A stretch of DNA of 64,000 nt from Exiguobacterium acetylicum (GCF_022170825.1 NZ_CP081878.1:2692001-2756000); one strand, 5' to 3'; shown: positions 33,441 through 43,262, counted from the first letter of the stretch. Numbers and translations are program-made. Notes: generated from the letters alone by a model not told the origin.

Positions 33441-33740
33441 CTATCGTTGCCTCTTTTCATCCGAACTTTATCCTTAATCAAAATTATACAATTTTTAGTA
33501 ATTTTAAACCACTAACAAATCGGAATTATTCGTAATAAATTTCCTATTACTCATATTTTAAGGTATATATTTAAAAATAATATTCATTTTTGTAAGCGTT
33601 ATCATATATTTAGTTTGTTTTTAAAATTTTTACCTTAATTTTAAACCCAAATCCTAAAAAAAGATTTATAGTAATAAATAGAGGTCGCTGATTGCACGTT
33701 GACCTTTAAACTAATCATCATATTTCATAGGGGGTCTATC
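33441..33740. other. AT-rich intergenic region before the nucleotidase gene
   Basis: About 300 bp of very AT-rich DNA. A hairpin AGGTC-N14-GACCT lies at about 33682-33706, just before the nucleotidase start, and may be regulatory. No further gene is seen. Confidence 0.4.
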
Positions 33741-35426
33741 ATGAAGAATCCAAAAGTCTTACTCTCGAATGCAGTTGCCCTGTCTCTTGTCTCGTCCGCT
33801 TTTCTGATCAATCAACCGATTAATGTGCTTGCCTCTCCAAAAGAAAAAGAAGAAAAGCAAAAGCCGTCATTTTCACTTCATTTAATGCACACAAACGACA
33901 CACATGCAAATCTAGATAAGGCACCAAAAAGAGCAACTGTCATTAACGAATTGCGCTTGGATTCTCAGAAAAAAGGAATTCCATCTTTGTTACTAGATGC
34001 AGGTGATGTTTTTTCAGGATCTTTATACTTCAATAAATTTAAAGGTCAAGCTGATTTAGAACTAATGAATTATATGAAGTATGATCTTATGACATTTGGT
34101 AACCATGAATTTGATCTTGGAAGCCAAGATAACCACCAAGCTTTGCGGGATTTCGTTGCAAATGCTGACTTCCCTTTTGTCACAGCAAATATTGACTTTA
34201 GTAAAAATGAATTACTTTCAAATCTTCAATCAGATTCCTATAAGTCTAACCCAAAAAACGGTCAAATTTATCCTGGCGTCATTAAACAATATAAAAATGA
34301 AAAAATCGGTTTCTTCGGATTGACGACTGAAGAGACAGCAGAAATCTCAAGTGCTGGATCAGTAACATTTGCGAATTATATTGCAAGTGCTAAAAAAGCT
34401 GTAAAAGATTTAGAAAAACGTGGCGCAAATAAAATTGTTGCTTTGACACACATTGGATTCGATGATAATGAAGCGGTCGACAATGACCAATTGCTTGCTC
34501 GTAACGTCGATGGCATCGACGTTATCATCGGTGGTCATTCTCATACGAAACTTGAAAAGCCTGTAGTTGTCGATGAGACAGTCGTTCCTGGAAAGACTGA
34601 GCCTACCATCATTACTCAAGCCTATCAATATGGTGATTTCCTAGGAAATCTTGATGTCACTTTTGATTATCAAGGAAAACTGACAGCTTACAACGGTTCA
34701 TTGATTGATGTGTCGAAAGCTGCGGAAGATGCGCGCGCTGCTGAAATTCTCAAACCGTATGCTGATCAAATTGCGGAACTCAAAAATGAAGAAGTCGGTG
34801 CGAATATCATTAACGCCTTACCGAATCCGCGCGGAACAGTTAGCGTTCGAAATAGTGAGACAGCACTCGGCAACTTCATTACTGACGGTATGCTAAAAAA
34901 AGCAAAAGAATATAATAAAGATACAGTTATCACAATGCAAAATGGCGGTGGAATTCGTGCTGCTATCGATGCAGGTCCATTGACTGTTGGAGAAGTTTTG
35001 ACAACACTCCCATTCGGAAATACTTTAGCGATAGCAAAAATGACAGGACAGGAAATTAAAGATCTTCTTGAAATCAGTGTTGGTGTGGCACCAATCGAAA
35101 ATGGTGGTTTCCTTCATGTAGCAGGTATGAAATTTGAATATGACGCTTCAAAGGTGAAAGGCTCTCGAGTCACAAAAATGCAGGTCAATAACAACGGCAC
35201 ATTCGAAACGATTGATCTCGCTAAGTCTTATGTGATTGCAACGAATGCTTTCACTGCAAAAGGAGGAGACGGTCTTACACCATTCGCGACAGCATATAAA
35301 GAAGGTCGCGTTACTGACCTTGGGTTATCAGACTGGGAAAACCTTCGAGATTATGCAGCTTCATTAAAAGAAGTCAATTACAAAGTAGAGGGTCGCATCG
35401 TTAATGTTTCGGCAACTGCAAAATAA
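33741..35426 (+). CDS. Secreted 5'-nucleotidase/UshA-like metallophosphoesterase
   Basis: 561 aa from ATG 33741 behind GGGGG; a longer frame start at 33699 lacks a site. Signal peptide (1-31), then a calcineurin-like phosphatase domain with all metal motifs: MHTNDTHAN, DAGDVFSG, FGNHEFD, THIGFD and GGHSHT. A C-terminal 5_nucleotid_C domain follows (NGGGIRAAIDAG, GDGLTPF). It would release phosphate from extracellular nucleotides. No wall-anchor motif, so probably secreted. The gene is more AT-rich than its neighbours. Confidence 0.9.
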   Translation: MKNPKVLLSNAVALSLVSSAFLINQPINVLASPKEKEEKQKPSFSLHLMHTNDTHANLDKAPKRATVINELRLDSQKKGIPSLLLDAGDVFSGSLYFNKFKGQADLELMNYMKYDLMTFGNHEFDLGSQDNHQALRDFVANADFPFVTANIDFSKNELLSNLQSDSYKSNPKNGQIYPGVIKQYKNEKIGFFGLTTEETAEISSAGSVTFANYIASAKKAVKDLEKRGANKIVALTHIGFDDNEAVDNDQLLARNVDGIDVIIGGHSHTKLEKPVVVDETVVPGKTEPTIITQAYQYGDFLGNLDVTFDYQGKLTAYNGSLIDVSKAAEDARAAEILKPYADQIAELKNEEVGANIINALPNPRGTVSVRNSETALGNFITDGMLKKAKEYNKDTVITMQNGGGIRAAIDAGPLTVGEVLTTLPFGNTLAIAKMTGQEIKDLLEISVGVAPIENGGFLHVAGMKFEYDASKVKGSRVTKMQVNNNGTFETIDLAKSYVIATNAFTAKGGDGLTPFATAYKEGRVTDLGLSDWENLRDYAASLKEVNYKVEGRIVNVSATAK

Positions 35427-35562
35427 GTAGAAAATACATTTAGTCTTTCATATACTTCCTTACAAAAGCAATTTGGCTAATAAATTTATCTGCTTTTATA
35501 AGCATATTTTGTAATAAATTTTCGATTTGAACATTTAACGAACCATTCAACTTTATAGACGC

Positions 35563-35602
35563 AAACGGCTTAATCCTCTCATTTAAGGATTAAGCCGTTT
35601 TT
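35563..35602. terminator. Bidirectional intrinsic terminator
   Basis: AAACGGCTTAATCCT pairs with AGGATTAAGCCGTTT, with T run on one side and A-rich on the other, between the convergent nucleotidase and ankyrin genes. Confidence 0.88.
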
Positions 35603-35627
35603 ATAATGATTTGAATTAGTCTTCATT

Positions 35628-37061
35628 TCATAACGTCTGTGCTGAGTGTTGTTTCAACAAATCAATGATTTCATCGAGTTCATACTCCTGCGCCATCATC
35701 AGTGGTGTGAATCCATCGGCATTTTTGATTGACGGATCGGCACCACGATCGAGCAGCAGCTTGACTGTCTGTTTCCCTTCCCCTTCGACCGCATGATGAA
35801 GTGGCGTGAACTTATCGTCATCCTGCTGATTGATCTTTTCGCCTCGTTTTAAATACAGATCGACGAGTTCATTGTTATTGCTGAAGACGGCTGTAATGAA
35901 TGGTCGTTCGCCAAAGTCATTGACGGCATCAACATCACTCCCTGCTGCAAGTAGTTCCTTAAAAATCGATTCAAGCCCCTTGCTCGACTTCCGGTAACCG
36001 AGATAATGCAACGCCGTATCCCCGTCTGCATCGACTGCCTTCATATCACTTTTCGGAATCAAACGATGGATGTCTTCAAGCTTCCCTTTTTGAATCGCCA
36101 CCATCAATTCCGTCTCGTTCAAATCCTGATTGTTCGTCTTTGTCGTCGCCATGTCGTTACTGGCTACCGTTTGCGTTCCCTCTTCGTCCAGCAGAATCCC
36201 CGCCCCTGCACTAACGAAGAACATAGCTGTTAGAACGCTGAGACCGATGACGATCCCCTGACTATAACGCAGGACAGGACGAGGTTGATCGAGCGGTTCC
36301 CCCATCAAGCGAAGCCGTTCCAGCATCGAAAGATTGGTCCGTAGTTTCTCATACAATAAGACAGAAAACGTTCGTTGCTGACGCTTCTCCGCCGCATAGA
36401 CGGCGAGATCCGTCGTCGCAAGAAGTGTTGGTCCCAGGGTATCTTCAAAGGTCGCTTGCCGGGCAATTTGATTAGATACAAGCGGTAGGACCATCTGATA
36501 GCGGGTCCGTTCGCATGCGCGCGTGTAAGCCGGACGTAAAAATGGAACCCAGCTCCCGACCCAAAGCAAGACCTGCTTCTCTTGATGATTTCGTTTGATG
36601 CGCGCGAGTTCAAGCAATAACTGGAACCGTCGTACCTCTGTCAATTCCAAATACGACGTCGGAAGGGCAATCAAATACTTTTGAAATAATCCGATGACGT
36701 TTGGTCGTTCCACGTCGTTTTGGAAGTAAATTTCTGGGATCCGCCACAACTGCAATTGTTCTGTATATAGACCGATTTGCTCGAACAACTCCGGGAACTG
36801 CTCCGCACTCAAGCGAACCCCTTCACTTCGAATCCGGGATACTCGCCGCCATTGACGTAACCAAAGTAGGAATAGTAGGATCACTAGCGCGAACATGGCA
36901 TAGATCCCGCTCTCACCTGTTTCAAATACTAATCCAATGATGCCACCCACCGTCAAAATGGCGACTGCTAATAATAAACTAAAAAAAGTGGTCTCTTTGC
37001 GTGTCACCGCTTGCCTGATCAATTGTGCATGATCGTTTGATTCGTTCATCTCCTGTTCCAT
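35628..37061 (-). CDS. Membrane protein with degenerate M48-like domain and ankyrin repeats
   Basis: 477 aa. Two N-terminal membrane helices (27-45 and 53-70), a domain like M48 peptidases (about 90-250), a third helix (about 270-290) and four ankyrin repeats at the end (about 315-470; GDTALHYLG, GERPFITAV, KFTPLHHAV, GFTPLMMAQ). Where an M48 enzyme has HELAH, this protein reads L150-E-L-A-R154 followed by IKRNH, so both zinc histidines are lost and proteolysis is unlikely. A scaffold or sensor role is inferred. Confidence 0.72.
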   Translation of the reverse strand: MEQEMNESNDHAQLIRQAVTRKETTFFSLLLAVAILTVGGIIGLVFETGESGIYAMFALVILLFLLWLRQWRRVSRIRSEGVRLSAEQFPELFEQIGLYTEQLQLWRIPEIYFQNDVERPNVIGLFQKYLIALPTSYLELTEVRRFQLLLELARIKRNHQEKQVLLWVGSWVPFLRPAYTRACERTRYQMVLPLVSNQIARQATFEDTLGPTLLATTDLAVYAAEKRQQRTFSVLLYEKLRTNLSMLERLRLMGEPLDQPRPVLRYSQGIVIGLSVLTAMFFVSAGAGILLDEEGTQTVASNDMATTKTNNQDLNETELMVAIQKGKLEDIHRLIPKSDMKAVDADGDTALHYLGYRKSSKGLESIFKELLAAGSDVDAVNDFGERPFITAVFSNNNELVDLYLKRGEKINQQDDDKFTPLHHAVEGEGKQTVKLLLDRGADPSIKNADGFTPLMMAQEYELDEIIDLLKQHSAQTL

Positions 37062-37319
37062 GATTACTCTCCTTTATATATCAGTTGGTACATTATAATC
37101 GTTGCTACTTTTTTATTTTAACGGTAATCCCCTTAAAGTTCCAAGGTAATCCTTTTTTGGAATACTAAAAGGACGATAGTTATACAAATTACATTAATCT
37201 ATATCTAATCAAACAAAATTCGAAATTTAATATTTCTAACTCATTTCCGATTACAACTCGTAATAAAAGGTTATTAACTAAATAATCGACAAAAATTCAT
37301 GAACAGAGGAGTGAGTATA

Positions 37320-37514
37320 TTGGGTGTACTTAACTTATTTAAGCGAGACTATACGATTCAGTATCAAGTATTACATCAAGACGAGGTTATTGATACGGAT
37401 CGGCTTAATGTTCGAGCTGGTAACCACACCATAGCTAGAAAAAAAGCGGATGAAACTTTAAGAAAAGAATTCGGACGTACCCAATTCAAAATTGAATGGG
37501 TGCAACGATTCTAA
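37320..37514 (+). CDS. Small hypothetical protein, 64 aa
   Basis: A TTG at 37320 lies eight bases behind GAGGAG and is preferred; the ATG at 37299 has no ribosome site and would include GAGGAG in its own coding region. The basic, soluble product (LNLFKRDYTIQYQVLHQ...) forms a small alpha/beta fold with no recognised family. Its own strong terminator follows. Confidence 0.6.
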   Translation: MGVLNLFKRDYTIQYQVLHQDEVIDTDRLNVRAGNHTIARKKADETLRKEFGRTQFKIEWVQRF

Positions 37515-37518
37515 TCGC

Positions 37519-37568
37519 TAAAATACCCCATTGCCTCAGTCATAGGATTGAGACAATGGGGTATTTTC
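37519..37568. terminator. Bidirectional intrinsic terminator
   Basis: AAAATACCCCATTG and CAATGGGGTATTTT form a 14-bp perfect outer stem with further pairing of CTCA and TGAG inside, between the 64-aa gene and the convergent VanZ gene. Confidence 0.88.
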
Positions 37569-38079
37569 ATGCCCGCTGCTGTTCTTGTTCGCGAACGATC
37601 TGATCGGCTTTTAAATACAGTCGTATCATTGTATACAATAGGATACCGATGAGTGCTCCACTTCCATCGATCAGTACATCTCCAACGAGTGGTGTTCGTC
37701 CACCCGTCAACAATTGATGGAACTCATCCATGACACCAATCGTCATCGCCGTCGTGAAGGCAAAGAAGGCAGCTGGTAATGCCGCGTAGCCTCGTCCACG
37801 TAAGAAATGAACGATACTGATCCCGAGGATAAAGAACAAACCAGCGTGCATCCCCTTACGAATGAAAAACTCAAGGAATGCTGCAGGTCCAAGCGACGCG
37901 ACACTAATCGGCACTTCATAATGGAACGATACGAAGGAAAACGCATAGACCCAGTCAAGCGGGATATGTTGCGTCAAAAACGGAATCAAGGATTGTTGCT
38001 GGTACGTCATTGAACTAAAGACGAATAAGGAAAGTAAGATGGCTGCTCCTACATAAGCAGCAATGGGTATCCGGCGCAT
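37567..38079 (-). CDS. VanZ family membrane protein (second copy)
   Basis: 170 aa, four to five membrane helices. FSSMTYQQQS, FFIRKGMHAGLF and MDEFHQLLTGGRTPLVGDVLIDGSGALIG carry the VanZ signature. It aligns end to end with the copy at 24755-25279 (shared DEFHQ.LTG.RT, SGALIG or TGALIG), so the two are paralogues. Function unknown. Single gene. Confidence 0.85.
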   Translation of the reverse strand: MRRIPIAAYVGAAILLSLFVFSSMTYQQQSLIPFLTQHIPLDWVYAFSFVSFHYEVPISVASLGPAAFLEFFIRKGMHAGLFFILGISIVHFLRGRGYAALPAAFFAFTTAMTIGVMDEFHQLLTGGRTPLVGDVLIDGSGALIGILLYTMIRLYLKADQIVREQEQQRA

Positions 38080-38204
38080 CCTGCACTCTCCTCTCTATTG
38101 GTACATCCTATCATGGATGATCACGAAGAACATACGTCATAAGACGGACATCCGCTGTTTGTGATACATATGATATTCCCGTTTTCACTTCGAATACAAC
38201 AAAA

Positions 38205-38236
38205 AACACCCCATCCACATGGATGAGGTGCAGTAA
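38205..38236 (-). terminator. Intrinsic terminator of the desaturase gene
   Basis: Minus strand: CACCTCATCC-ATGT-GGATGGGGTG, then six T. Confidence 0.85.
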
Positions 38237-38237
38237 C

Positions 38238-39257
38238 TTACAACGATGACGTCTTTGGCTCGCGTAAGAGGTGCTTGATGTCTTGGAACGTCACGAACGT
38301 TCTGTTCTTCGCATCGTATAATTTATAGCGAAGCGATTTCAGACTCGAGAATAATCCGATCTTCGTCGCCTTATGAAGCGGTGGCGTCGAGACGTGTGCT
38401 TTTTCAAGATGATAGTTCGGAACTCGCGGGCTGAGATGGTGGACGTGGTGGAAGCCGATGTTTCCTGTCACCCATTGTAAGACCTTCGGTAACTCGTAAT
38501 ACGAGCTCCCTTCGATCGCCGCCTTGACGTAATCCCATTCGCTCTCATCCTCGAAATACGAGTCTTCGAACGTATGCTGGACGTAGAATAACCAGATCCC
38601 AAGAACGCCTGCTGTGAACATCGTCGTTCCTTGAATGATCAAGAAAGCTTGCCATCCGATGAAGTAAATCAGAATACCATACAGGACGATGAGTGACGCA
38701 TTGATGACATGCGTGTTGATGCGTTCTTTTTTACGAGCGTCCTTCCGGTTGAAGCGGCTCGAAACAAGAATCAATAGGAGTGGTCCGAGACCGAACATGA
38801 CAAGCGGATTCCGGTATAGACGATACTTGAGACGTGTGAAGCGTGACGCTTCGATGTACTCATCAATCGTCATGATCCAGATGTCACCGACACCACGCTT
38901 ATCAAGATTTCCGCTTGATGCGTGATGGATCGCGTGTTCCCGCTTCCATTTCTCGTACGGGAATAACGTCAAGATTCCGGTAATCGTTCCGACGATAGCA
39001 TTCGCTTTCTTATTCTTGAAAAATGAACCGTGCGTACAGTCATGGAAGATGATGAACATCCGGACGACGAATCCAGCGGCGAGGATCGCCAAAGGAACCG
39101 CAAGAAACACAGATAGCTTCAGGGCCTGATATGCCAGAAACCATAGGACGAGAAACGGCAGGATCGTGTTGATCATCTGCCGGACGCTGGCTTTAATGTC
39201 CGCCTTTTCAAACGGCGACACGTGCTTGCGCAGCTGGGCAATCTTTTCTTTACTCAT
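38238..39257 (-). CDS. des: Acyl-lipid fatty acid desaturase
   Basis: 339 aa from ATG 39257, ten bases behind GGAGG; a longer frame lacks a site. Integral membrane di-iron enzyme with the three histidine boxes HDCTH, HAIHH and HHVHH, and four membrane helices in two pairs. In Bacillus such enzymes desaturate phospholipid acyl chains when the cell is cooled. The 5' region has a minus-strand TATAAT at 39425-39420 and a 12-bp palindrome TTTAGCGCTAAA at 39389-39400 inside the leader. Confidence 0.88.
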   Translation of the reverse strand: MSKEKIAQLRKHVSPFEKADIKASVRQMINTILPFLVLWFLAYQALKLSVFLAVPLAILAAGFVVRMFIIFHDCTHGSFFKNKKANAIVGTITGILTLFPYEKWKREHAIHHASSGNLDKRGVGDIWIMTIDEYIEASRFTRLKYRLYRNPLVMFGLGPLLLILVSSRFNRKDARKKERINTHVINASLIVLYGILIYFIGWQAFLIIQGTTMFTAGVLGIWLFYVQHTFEDSYFEDESEWDYVKAAIEGSSYYELPKVLQWVTGNIGFHHVHHLSPRVPNYHLEKAHVSTPPLHKATKIGLFSSLKSLRYKLYDAKNRTFVTFQDIKHLLREPKTSSL

Positions 39258-39388
39258 AGTGGTGCTTCCTCCTCGGGTTGTTTCAGCGTTCACGACGCTA
39301 AGTAAAATAGTGAAACTAAATATGAAACCAGTGAGCAACGGTCGTGACGGTGCCTCTACAACACGATTCAAAAGCGGCACTCTAATTG

Positions 39389-39400
39389 TTTAGCGCTAAA
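39389..39400. promoter_or_regulatory. Palindrome in the desaturase leader
   Basis: TTTAGCGCTAAA, perfect 12-bp inverted repeat between the presumed start of transcription and the coding region. It could be an operator; no known consensus was matched. Confidence 0.35.
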
Positions 39401-39463
39401 ATATTTTTAATACCAGGTGATTATATCACATATCATAAATCGTCTACGGATTATTTTTAAAAT

Positions 39464-39492
39464 AAAAAAAGCAGAGACGAACGCCTCTGCTT
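39464..39492 (-). terminator. Intrinsic terminator of the FAD/Rieske gene
   Basis: Minus strand: AGCAGAG-N8-CTCTGCT followed by seven T. Confidence 0.85.
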
Positions 39493-41017
39493 AATCGATT
39501 GGTTTAAGTGGTGTGACAGCGGGTCCTTCTAGCACCTCTCCCGTAGAGGCAAATCGTGAACCATGACACGGACAATCCCATGACCGTTCCGCCTCGTTCC
39601 ACTTCGTATCGCATCCCATATGAGTACAGGTCGTCGAGACGAGATGAAGATTCCCTTCTGGATCACGATACCCACCAACCGTCTTTCCATGATGAGTGAC
39701 GAGTCCACCCTCGTCCGGTTGCAACTCGTCAGCACGACGACGCGCTTTCGTCAGCTTTCCTTTGACGAGTTCAATGGCAACGTCCGCGTTGTTCTTGACG
39801 AACTGCGTCGCGTCCTTCGTCTTTAGTTTCGAACGGTTCGGATCAAACAGATGACGATAACGGTTTGGTGTTCCCGTCAATAAGTCGCTCAGCAATAATC
39901 CGGCTGCAATTCCGTTCGTCATCCCCCACTTGGCGAAGCCCGTCGCAACGAATACGTTTGGATCATGTGCCGTCATCTGTCCGATATAGGGAATTTTATC
40001 GAGCGTGATCAAGTCTTGCGCTGACCAAAACTGTCCGAACGACTCGACATGGAATTCACTGTGTGCAAAGTCAGCAAGATGCTCATAACGCTGCATCGTC
40101 TCCGTCTCGTGACCAGATAAATGATTCTCCCCACCAAACAGACCAAGTAAATGCCCATCTTCTGTCCGCGTGTGACGTAAGGAACGACTTGGTTGATCGG
40201 CACTCATGAACATGCCGTCCGGAAACGTCTCGTCAACATGACCCGACACGATATACGAGCGATGGACTTCAAGTTTTGAAAAATACAACCCTTTGAAGTC
40301 ATGAAACGGAAAATGGGTCGCGATGACGACTTTTTTCGCCTCGATCCGGTGACCATTCTCAAGGATAACGGTTGGCGTCCGGTTCGACTCGAGCGATACG
40401 GCACGTGTCTGTTCATATACAGCACCACCGTGACGGACGATTTGTTGCGCGAGTCCTTGAAGATATTTGACGGGATGGAACTGCGCTTGATTGCGCAAGA
40501 CGGCCGCTCGCTTTACAGCGTACGGTAATTTGCTCTGGACCTCATCCGTCGCCTCTCCCCCGTTCAACCCTAAACGTTCATAAGCTTGAACTTCTCGTTC
40601 CATCGCTTGCTCTTTTGAGTTCGCAACGTAGAGATAAGCGTCTTGCGTTTCAAGTTCGCATTCAATGTCGAGCCGTTCTACTTGATGGCGTAAAAACGTG
40701 ATTGCTTCTTCGTTCGCGTCATAATAGAGTCGCGCTGATTGCTCACCGACGGTTCGAATCAACGTATCATAAATTAAACCGTGCTGGGAGGAGACCTTCG
40801 CTGTCGTGTAACCGGTCGTACCGACAGCAACGTCACCCGCTTCAATTACAGCGACATCATAGCCCCGTTCAGTCAGTTGCATCGCTGTGACAAGTCCCGC
40901 AATCCCAGCTCCAATGACGACAACATCGTGATGCGCGTCTTGATTTAAAGCAGGATACGTAGTGCCAGGAGTACTTTGTTTCCAATAAGACGACGGAAAT
41001 CCAGATAAGTAAGGCAT
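39491..41017 (-). CDS. FAD-dependent oxidoreductase with C-terminal Rieske domain
   Basis: 508 aa from ATG 41017, seven bases behind AAGGAG. N-terminal DAO-type FAD domain with VVVIGAGIAGLVTAMQL (about 31-47) and IEAGDVAVGTTGYTTAK; C-terminal Rieske [2Fe-2S] domain with CTHMGCD and CPCHGSRF, giving the two Cys and two His ligands. This architecture is widespread in Firmicutes; substrates are unknown, often glycine-oxidase-like. Monocistronic. Confidence 0.88.
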   Translation of the reverse strand: MPYLSGFPSSYWKQSTPGTTYPALNQDAHHDVVVIGAGIAGLVTAMQLTERGYDVAVIEAGDVAVGTTGYTTAKVSSQHGLIYDTLIRTVGEQSARLYYDANEEAITFLRHQVERLDIECELETQDAYLYVANSKEQAMEREVQAYERLGLNGGEATDEVQSKLPYAVKRAAVLRNQAQFHPVKYLQGLAQQIVRHGGAVYEQTRAVSLESNRTPTVILENGHRIEAKKVVIATHFPFHDFKGLYFSKLEVHRSYIVSGHVDETFPDGMFMSADQPSRSLRHTRTEDGHLLGLFGGENHLSGHETETMQRYEHLADFAHSEFHVESFGQFWSAQDLITLDKIPYIGQMTAHDPNVFVATGFAKWGMTNGIAAGLLLSDLLTGTPNRYRHLFDPNRSKLKTKDATQFVKNNADVAIELVKGKLTKARRRADELQPDEGGLVTHHGKTVGGYRDPEGNLHLVSTTCTHMGCDTKWNEAERSWDCPCHGSRFASTGEVLEGPAVTPLKPID

Positions 41018-41221
41018 GAACAAACTCCTTTCGAAAAAGCACGATAGATCAACATGGTTAGTGCTTCCCTGAACGATACGAAAACATGCAAAAATCGTAT
41101 TGTTTTAAAAAGAAGCTCCAATTAAGAGGAATTAATTTACTTTATTAAAAAATAATATGGAATAATTAGTATATTATTCATTTATACTGAAGTTAGGAAG
41201 TTTAAGAGAGGAGTTTACTTC

Positions 41222-41668
41222 ATGAAACTGGGCCGCCATCTCATTGAAACATTTCGTCGTTTTACACTCGCCACAAGTATTGATGAATACGATCTCGCAA
41301 GCGCGCTAACAAAGGAAATTCCGGAGCTGACAGACATCTGTGTCACGATTCGACCAACGCACCTTCACATTCAAGCTGCCGTACCGTTGACGCGTTATGG
41401 TTTAGAGCGCGACTTACCGGTTGAACTGACGCTCCAATTACGAACAGCCAACAAACGCATCGTCACGTTCGAAGTCTTTGATGTCTGTCCTCATGATACC
41501 GAATCCTTTAATGAAACCTACCTCATTCGTCCACCTTACCTTCATTACGCAAACCGACTCCTAACCGTTGATCTTTCCTTCTATTTTCCTTTCCGTCATG
41601 CCCGTTACCGTTCGATTCGTCACGTTAAACTTGAAGAAGGTTTTTTACTTGCTTACTTATCCCACTAA
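41222..41668 (+). CDS. Conserved hypothetical protein, 148 aa (paralogue of 47463-47906)
   Basis: ATG behind AGAGGAG. A small beta-rich soluble protein. Its middle (ICVTIRPTHLHI, then KRIVTFEVFDVCPHD) lines up with LRITPHELVI and IISFHIYDISPAS of the gene at 47463. Both have the order I-x-P-x-x-L, then F-x-[IV]-[YF]-D-[IV]. So they form a small local family. Function unknown. The two copies bracket the recombinase/HNH island. Confidence 0.65.
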   Translation: MKLGRHLIETFRRFTLATSIDEYDLASALTKEIPELTDICVTIRPTHLHIQAAVPLTRYGLERDLPVELTLQLRTANKRIVTFEVFDVCPHDTESFNETYLIRPPYLHYANRLLTVDLSFYFPFRHARYRSIRHVKLEEGFLLAYLSH

Positions 41669-41672
41669 ACAA

Positions 41673-41721
41673 GACATCCTCTTCCGAATTAACGCGGAAG
41701 AGGATGTCTTGTTTATTATAA
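41673..41721 (+). terminator. Strong intrinsic terminator
   Basis: AACAAGACATCCTCTTCCG pairs with CGGAAGAGGATGTCTTGTT (19-bp stem, short loop), followed by TATTATAAAT. Confidence 0.9.
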
Positions 41722-41904
41722 ATTATAGAATCTATCATATTTATTATGAGAGGACGTCTACAATTCTTTTAGAATAAATGAAACTCATTCATTCGATCAG
41801 CAGTCTATTGAGTAGTGAATCGATTTGTACTCTGTTCGAATGATTCAGAAATATTTCCGAATTATTTATCTTTAGATAATGAATTTTAAAATTTAGTGCA
41901 TCAA

Positions 41905-42312
41905 TTCAGTGAATATACAAAACCGAAATTTGAGAAACGGCGAGATACATCATGGTCTCCTGCACAGATTGCAGGGGCGACTATTTCCTGATTAGGGACT
42001 ATCGTAAAGAAAGATTTCTCGATGGAACACTCTATTCGAACACTACTCATTACTTTTTGGGCAACGGTCTAAACTATTGTCACTTATCATAATGAGAAAT
42101 TTAGCCGTCATAAACGAACGCAGAATCCCTTTCATAATCTATTGTACTTTGCAGATTCATTTTCTTCATGGCAATGTGGAAGCAATAAAAACATCAGTTG
42201 ACTTATACGTAAGTTCTTTTCAAAGAAAACTAATATCGAAATAACCAACTCAACAGAACTGAATCATGTACTTTCTCAAATCGACAACTAACTAAGAGAG
42301 TATTTGGATTCG
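41905..42312 (+). pseudogene. IS30-family transposase relic
   Basis: One reading frame, broken by stops at 41989, 42070, 42199 and 42289, still shows IS30 landmarks in order: SWSPAQIAG, TIVTYHNEKFSRH (normally T.T.DNG.EF..H), YFADSFSSWQ and GSNKNIS*LIRKFFSKKT (normally GSNENTNGLIRxFFPKGT). The stretch between the first and second landmarks is far too short, so most of the catalytic DDE core is deleted. The catalytic Asp of DNG is His. No clear terminal repeats were seen. Confidence 0.78.
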
Positions 42313-42436
42313 ATAACAGCGTACAATTTTTTTCTGAAGATTTGTTTCTTTTTTTGGAAAATCGCATCACATTTCAATAAAAAAACATTTTTATTTGAAA
42401 GGTTATTAGCTCAAATTAAAGTAGTAGTGTTTTAAA

Positions 42437-42760
42437 TTATTTACGATTTTGTTGTAGTGTTCTCCAAGATCTATCAAATTCATACAATTCTTCCTCTTTA
42501 AATTCTTTACGAAGCTTTTTTAATTCTCTTTTTTTACGTCTGTTCTCTTTTTTTATAAAGCCTTCTTGAGCGTAGACTCTACTTGTCTCAATTCCTTTTT
42601 TAGAACTTTCAATTATAGCAGTAATTAAAAAGAGAGGTACAAGAACATACAAAGCTTTAAAATAAAAGTAACCTACGGCTCCACAAATTACCGCAGATCC
42701 TATTAGCATTTTAAAAAATTCCATTAAAAATCCAACCAAAAACCCTATCAATCTACTCAA
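42437..42760 (-). CDS. Small membrane protein, 107 aa (third gene of HNH operon)
   Basis: TTG start eight bases behind GGGAGG, overlapping the previous gene by 8 bp. Two hydrophobic helices (about 1-15 and 18-48) followed by a highly basic helix (KKENRRKKRELKKLRKEF). Membrane topology puts the basic tail in the cytoplasm. No family recognised. AT-rich like the rest of the operon. Confidence 0.6.
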   Translation of the reverse strand: MSRLIGFLVGFLMEFFKMLIGSAVICGAVGYFYFKALYVLVPLFLITAIIESSKKGIETSRVYAQEGFIKKENRRKKRELKKLRKEFKEEELYEFDRSWRTLQQNRK

Positions 42761-43262
42761 TGTATCTTCCTCCCAGAGCTAAAGATAAATCTTCTTCATT
42801 TATTGAAATCATTTTCTTTATTTCATAACGATATTTTTCTGTTATATAAACTTTAAGTAATCCTTTTTCTTCTAAACTAACACTTTCCCCATAAAATAAA
42901 TTGTTTAGTATATTGTATACAAGTTCTTCAGGAGAATTTGAATCTAGTTTTCCATCTGCATTTAATCGAATTAATTTTAAATATTCTTTGAACGAGTACT
43001 GGAAAATTATGATACCACGTGTTTTTTTAGTCAATTCCAAACGCTTTATAAAGAATAACGCGTTTAAACTTTGGTTTTCTGCTTTCATTTCTTTTATGAC
43101 TATATTTTGTTTGTTAATCATATTTTGATGTATTATTAATTCTTGTTCTAATTCCATAATTCTTTGCTTTAATTCATTAACTTCACCTTGCCTAGAAAAT
43201 CGACCTATCCCGAATGAGGTACCAGCTAATAACGCTGCAGCTCCAATTAAAAAAAATGGCAT
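42753..43262 (-). CDS. Membrane-anchored coiled-coil protein, 169 aa (second gene of HNH operon)
   Basis: ATG at 43262 is seven bases behind GAGGAG; a longer start at 43277 would be inside the site. One N-terminal membrane helix with Gly/Ala (about 2-20), a coiled coil (about 28-65: NELKQRIMELEQELI) and a C-terminal globular part. No family recognised. The HNH gene upstream ends just 5 bp before this start, so the three genes form one operon. Confidence 0.6.
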   Translation of the reverse strand: MPFFLIGAAALLAGTSFGIGRFSRQGEVNELKQRIMELEQELIIHQNMINKQNIVIKEMKAENQSLNALFFIKRLELTKKTRGIIIFQYSFKEYLKLIRLNADGKLDSNSPEELVYNILNNLFYGESVSLEEKGLLKVYITEKYRYEIKKMISINEEDLSLALGGRYIE

